Assembly (NCBI GenBank): GCA_039707655.1
Contig: CM077676.1
Location: 192,320,936 to 192,384,935, forward strand
Direction of reading: 5' to 3'
Length of the DNA stretch: 64,000 nt
DNA from: Elymus sibiricus
Lineage: Eukaryota; Streptophyta; Magnoliopsida; Poales; Poaceae
Shown here: positions 59,801 through 64,000 of the stretch, in pieces
Position numbering within the stretch: the first letter of the stretch is position 1
Layout: each line of letters begins with the position of its first letter
The notes under the pieces: model-generated
Seen by the model: the letters and a program-made list of their open reading frames with translations, nothing else
Databases searched by the model: none
Told to the model about the DNA's origin: nothing
Position numbers and translations under genes: made by a program

Positions 59801-60022
59801 GCTCATCTCGGCGTCCGTCGTCGCTACCGCAAAGACGTCCGCCTCGACTCGCGTAACCCTAAGTTAGACAGGGTGGCAGTGGTGTCACGTGCTCGTTTCG
59901 ACGTCTGCCTCGACTCGCGTAACCCTAAGTTAGACAGGGTGGCGGTGGTGTCACGTGCTCGTCTCGGCGTCGGTCGTCGCTACCGCGACGACGTCCGCCT
60001 CAACTCGCTAACCCTAAGTTAA
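56856..60022 (+). repeat. Module g of S3, first (36 monomers)
   Basis: It has exactly the 3,167-bp length of g at 15287 and 37498, with the diagnostic AAA at 57079-57081 and TAG at 57197-57199. Private changes include CCTAACTTAGAC near 58172, CAGAGTGGCGG near 59240 and CTTAACCATAAG near 59583. Confidence 0.9.
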
Positions 60023-62337
60023 ATAGGGTGGCGGTGAAGTCACGTGCTCGTCTCGGCATCCGTCATCGCTACCGCGACGACGTCAGCCTCGACTCGCGTA
60101 ACCCTAATTTAGACAGGGTGGCGGTGGTGTCACGTGCTCGTCTCCGCGTCCGTCGTCGCTACCGCGACGACGTCCGCCTCGACACGCGTAACCCTAAGTT
60201 AGACAGGGTGGCGGTGGTGTCGCGTGCTCGTCTCGGCGTCCGTCGTCGCTACCGCGACGACGTCCGCCTCGACTCGCGTAACCCTAAGATAGACAGGGTG
60301 GCGGTGGTGTCACGTGCTGGTCTCGGTGTCCGTCGTCGCTACCGCGACGACGTCTGCCTCGACTAGCGTAACCCTAGGATAAACAGGGTTTCGGTGGTGT
60401 CACGTGCTCGTCTCGGCGTCCGTCGTCGCTACCGCGATGACGTCCGCCTCGACTTGCGTAACCCTAAGTTAGACAGGGTGGCAGTGGTGTCACGTGCTCG
60501 TCTCGGCATCCGTCGTCGCTACCGCGACGACGTCTGCCTCGACTCGCATAACCCTAAGTTAGCCAGGGTGGCAGTGTTGTCACGTGCTCGTCTCGGCGTC
60601 CGTCGTCGCTACCGCGACGACGTCCGCCTCGACTCGCGTAACCCTAAGATAGACAGGGTGGCAGTGGTGTCACGTGCTCGCCTCGGCGTCCGTCGTCGCT
60701 ACCGCGACGACGTCCGCCTTGACTCGCGTAAACCTAAGATAGACAGGGTGGCGGTGTTGTCACGTGCTCGTCTCGGCGTCCGTCGTCGCTACCGCGACGA
60801 CGTCCGCCTCGACTCGCTTAACCCTAAGTTAGACAGGGTAGCGGTGGTGTCACGTGCTCGTCTCGGCGTCCGTCGTCGCTACCGCGACGACGTCCGCCTC
60901 GACTCGCGTAACCCTAAGATAGACAGGGTGGCAGTGGTGTCACGTGCTCGTCTCGGCGTCCGTCGTCGCTACCGCAAAGACGTCCGCCTCGACTCGCGTA
61001 ACCCTAAGTTAGACAGGGTGGCAGTGGTGTCACGTGCTCGTTTCGACGTCTGCCTCGACTCGCGTAACCCTAAGTTAGACAGGGTGGTGGTGGTGTCACG
61101 TGCTCGTCTCGGCGTCCGTCGTCGCTACCGCGACGACGTCCGCCTCGACTCGTGTAACGCTAAGATATACAGGGTGGCGGTGGTGTCACGTGCTCGCCTC
61201 GGCATCCGTCATCGCTACCGCGACGACGTCAGCCTCGACTCGCGTATCCCTAATTTAGACAGGGTGGCGGTGGTGTCACGTGCTCGTCTCGGCGTCCGTC
61301 GTCGCTACCGCGACGACGTCCGCCTCGACACGCGTAACCCTAAGTTAGACAGGGTGGCGGTGGTGTCGCGTGCTTGTCTCGGCGTCCGTCGTCGCTACCG
61401 CGACGACGTCCGCCTCGACTCGCGTAACCCTAAGATAGACAGGGTGGCGGTGGTGTCACGTGCTCGTCTCGGTGTCCGTCGTCGCTACCGCGACGACGTC
61501 CGCCTCGACTCGCGTAACACTAAGATAGCCAGGGTGGCAGTGGTGTCACGTGCTCGTCTAGGCGTCTGTCGTCGCTACCGCGACGACGTCCGCCTCGACT
61601 CGCGTAACCCTAGGATAAACAGGGTGGCGGTGGTGTCACGTGCTCGTCTCGGCGTCCGTCGTCGCTACCGCGACGACGTCCGCCTCGACTCGCATAACCC
61701 TAAGTTAGACAGGGTGGCGGTGGTGTCACGTGCTCGTCTCGGCGTCCGCCGTCGCTACCGCGACGACGTCCGCCTCGACTCGCCTAACCCTAAGATAGAC
61801 AGGGTGGCAGTGGTGTCACGTGCTCGTCTCGGCGTCCGTCGTCGCTACCGCGACGACGTCCGCCTTGACTCGCGTAAACCTAAGATAGACAGGGTGGCGG
61901 TGTTGTCACGTGCTCGTCTCGGCGTCCGTCGTCGCTACCGCGACGACGTCCGCCTCGACTCGCTTAACCCTAAGTTATACAGGGTAGCGGTGGTGTCTCG
62001 TGCTCGTCTCGGCGTCCGTCGTCGCTACCGCGACGACGTCCGCCTCGACTCGCGTAACGCTAAGATAGACAGGGTGGCGGTGGTGTCACGTGCTCGTCTC
62101 GGCGTCCGTCGTCGCTACCGCGACGACGTTCGCCTCGACTCGCGTAACGCTAAGATAGATAGGGTGGCGGTGGTGTCACGTGCTCATCTCGGCGTCCGTC
62201 GTCGCTACCGCAAAGACGTCCGCCTCGACTCGCGTAACCCTAAGTTAGACAGGGTGGCGGTGGTGTCACGTGCTCGTCTCGGCGTCGGTCGTCGCTACCG
62301 CGACGACGTCCGCCTCGACTCGCTAACCCTAAGTTAA
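60023..62337 (+). repeat. Module g' of S3, second (26 monomers)
   Basis: The front part parallels h of S1 (18454). TAG is at 60364-60366. The terminal 66-bp unit is missing: the GCAAAGACG monomer ends at 62247 and is followed directly by the GGCGTCGGTCG 89-bp unit. One private CTCCGCGTCCG lies near 60142 and one GTGTCTCGTGC near 61993. Confidence 0.87.
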
Positions 62338-64000
62338 ATAGGGTGGCGGTGAAGTCACGTGCTCGTCTCGGCATCCGTCATCGCTACCGCGACGACGTCA
62401 GCCTCGACTCGCGTAACCCTAATTTAGACAGGGTGGCGGTGGTGTCACGTGCTCGTCTCGGCGTCCGTCGTCGCTACCGCGACGACGTCCGCCTCGACAC
62501 GCGTAACCCTAAGTTAGACAGGGTGGCGGTGGTGTCGCGTGCTCGTCTCGGCGTCCGTCGTCGCTACCGCGACGACGTCCGCCTCGACTCGCGTAACCCT
62601 AAGATAGACAGGGTGGCGGTGGTGTCACGTGCTGGTCTCGGTGTCCGTCGTCGCTACCGCGACGACGTCTGCCTCGACTAGCGTAACCCTAGGATAAACA
62701 GGGTTTCGGTGGTGTCACGTGCTCGTCTCGGCGTCCGTCGTCGCTACCGCGATGACGTCCGCCTCGACTTGCGTAACCCTAAGTTAGACAGGGTGGCAGT
62801 GGTGTCACGTGCTCGTCTCGGCATCCGTCGTCGCTACCGCGACGACGTCTGCCTCGACTCGCATAACCCTAAGTTAGCCAGGGTGGCAGTGTTGTCACGT
62901 GCTCGTCTCGGCGTCCGTCGTCGCTACCGCGACGACGTCCGCCTCGACTCGCGTAACCCTAAGATAGACAGGGTGGCAGTGGTGTCACGTGCTCGTCTCG
63001 GCGTCCGTCGTCGCTACCGCAAAGACGTCCGCCTCGACTCGCGTAACCCTAAGTTAGACAGGGTGGCAGTGGTGTCACGTGCTCGTTTCGACGTCTGCCT
63101 CGACTCGCGTAACCCTAAGTTAGACAGGGTGGCGGTGGTGTCACGTGCTCGTCTCGGCGTCCGTCGTCGCTACCGCGATGACGTCCGCCTCGACTCACGT
63201 AACGCTAAGATATACAGGGTGGCGGTGGTGTCACGTGCTCGCCTCGGCATCCGTCATCGCTACCGCGACGACGTCAGCCTCGACTCGCGTAACCCTAATT
63301 AAGACAGGGTGGCGGTGGTGTCACGTGCTCGTCTCGGCGTCCATCGTCGCTACCGCGCGACGTCCGCCTCGACACGCGTAACCCTAAGTTAGACAGGGTG
63401 GCGGTGGTGTGGCGTGCTTGTCTCGGCGTCCGTCGTCGCTACCGCGACGACGTCCGCCTCGACTCGCGTAACCCTAAGATAGACAGGGTGGCGGTGGTGT
63501 CACGTGCTCGTCTCGGTGTCCGTCGTCGCTACCGCGACGACGTTCGCCTCGACTCGCGTAACACTAAGATAGCCAGGGTGGCAGTGGTGTCACGTGCTCG
63601 TCTAGGCGTCTGTCGTCGCTACCGCGACGACGTCCGCCTCGACTCGCGTAACCCTAGGATAAACAGGGTGGCGGTGGTGTCACGTGCTCGTCTCGGCGTC
63701 CGTCGTCGCTACCGCGACGACGTCCGCCTCGACTCGCATAACCCTAAGTTAGACAGGGTGGCGGTGGTGTCACGTGCTCCTCTCGGCGTCCGCCGTCGCT
63801 ACCGCGACGACGTCCGCCTCGACTCGCCTAACCCTAAGATAGACAGGGTGGCAGTGGTGTCACGTGCTCGTCTCGGCGTCCGTCGTCGCTACCGCGACGA
63901 CGTCCGCCTTGACTCGCGTAAACCTAAGATAGACAGGGTGGCGGTGTTGTCACGTGCTCGTCTCGGCGTCCGTCGTCGCTACCGCGACGACGTTCGCCTC
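62338..64000 (+). repeat. Partial g-type module at the right window edge
   Basis: It has a normal g head, TAG at 62679-62681, GGGTTTCGG, and a short unit near 63086. Around 63295-63412 several private changes cluster (AATTAAGAC, CCATCGTCGC, a 1-bp loss giving ACCGCGCGACG, GTGTGGCGTGC). After that the series AACACTAAG, CTAGGATAAAC, CGCATAACC, CGCCTAACC continues to the edge as expected for g. Confidence 0.85.

Larger units (their letters stand above)
1..64000 (+). repeat. Satellite DNA array, 90-bp monomer, higher-order organised
   Basis: The entire window is a head-to-tail array of one 90-bp monomer in a single orientation, with no interruption longer than a partial monomer. By hand count the consensus has 29 G, 30 C, 12 A and 19 T. 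Size variants are 66 bp (24-bp deletion), 89 bp (1-bp deletion) and rare singletons (one 91 bp, one 125-bp composite). Module lengths fit N x 90 minus 24 per short unit minus 1 per 89-bp unit, which gives about 726 monomers. The array runs off both window edges, so its true length is unknown. I recognise no named satellite family. Long strand-uniform arrays of this kind are known from centromeric, pericentromeric, sex-chromosome and B-chromosome heterochromatin; which applies here is not visible. Confidence 0.98.
47358..64000 (+). repeat. Super-repeat S3 (incomplete at window end)
   Basis: Modules a, b, c, d, e, f, g and two further g-type modules occur in the S1 order with 18, 15, 18, 17, 10, 30, 36 and 26 monomers plus a partial one. 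No h-type tail is reached before 64000, so the super-repeat continues beyond the window. Confidence 0.85.

Noticed and set aside
48..63381. Dozens of long forward open reading frames (78 to 1,171 codons)
   Set aside because: All are translations of the 90-bp repeat. They start at internal GTG codons or chance ATG codons and end at homogenised 1-bp-deletion or TAG monomers. They have no unique N- or C-terminal sequence. I annotate none as a CDS.
1..64000. CRISPR array
   Set aside because: Repeats are directly contiguous with no unique spacers, units are 66-90 bp, and no cas-like gene is present.
1..64000. Ribosomal DNA spacer or tRNA/rRNA genes
   Set aside because: No sequence resembling rRNA or tRNA is visible, and the monomer fills the entire window.
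1..64000. Assignment to a named satellite family or species
   Set aside because: I do not recognise the monomer. GC content, CpG content and the telomere-like box are not enough to name a taxon.

Overview
The whole 64-kb window is one uninterrupted satellite DNA array. I see no genuine gene, RNA gene, transposon, CRISPR array or other single-copy sequence. The basic unit is a GC-rich 90-bp monomer, about 66% G+C by hand count of the consensus with about 16 CpG dinucleotides per unit. It is repeated head to tail in one orientation about 726 times; this is a hand estimate from module lengths. Every monomer carries the same landmarks in order: a GACAGGGTGG start, a GTCACGTG box, a dyad able to form a hairpin (9-bp stem, TACC loop, 4-bp outer stem), and a TAACCCTAA box near its end.

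The array has higher-order structure. Three monomer classes punctuate it: full 90-bp units, 66-bp units with a 24-bp internal deletion that removes the hairpin (about 57), and 89-bp units with a 1-bp deletion (about 37). The 89-bp units divide the array into modules of 10 to 44 monomers. The modules recur in the same order (called a-b-c-d-e-f-g-h here), giving a super-repeat of 16 kb or more: S1 at about 4708-20834, S2 at about 20835-47357, S3 from 47358 to the window end. S2 is longer (26.5 kb) because of nested tandem duplications: 1,235 bp, 5,120 bp, a 720-bp-offset copy, two of 270 bp, and tandem copies of module g. The first 4.7 kb holds more diverged monomers that do not fit the a-h order, as expected nearer an older part or an edge of the array.

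One forward frame stays open for long stretches because 90 is divisible by three and the consensus has no stop in that frame. These reading frames (up to 1,171 codons) start at GTG codons inside monomers. They end at the 1-bp-deletion monomers or at fixed TAG variants, and those breaks have been homogenised across the array. I read them as a by-product of the repeat and annotate no CDS.

The organism is a eukaryote by inference, since an array this long and this homogenised is typical of eukaryotic heterochromatin. The sequence cannot tell me the taxon. High CpG content argues against strong long-term CpG-methylation decay, although many variants are CpG transitions. A centromeric, pericentromeric, sex-chromosome or B-chromosome location are all possible and undecided. 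The most interesting items are the three-level organisation with a readable order of duplication events, the hairpin whose exact loss defines the 66-bp class, and the CDEI-like GTCACGTG box repeated in most monomers.
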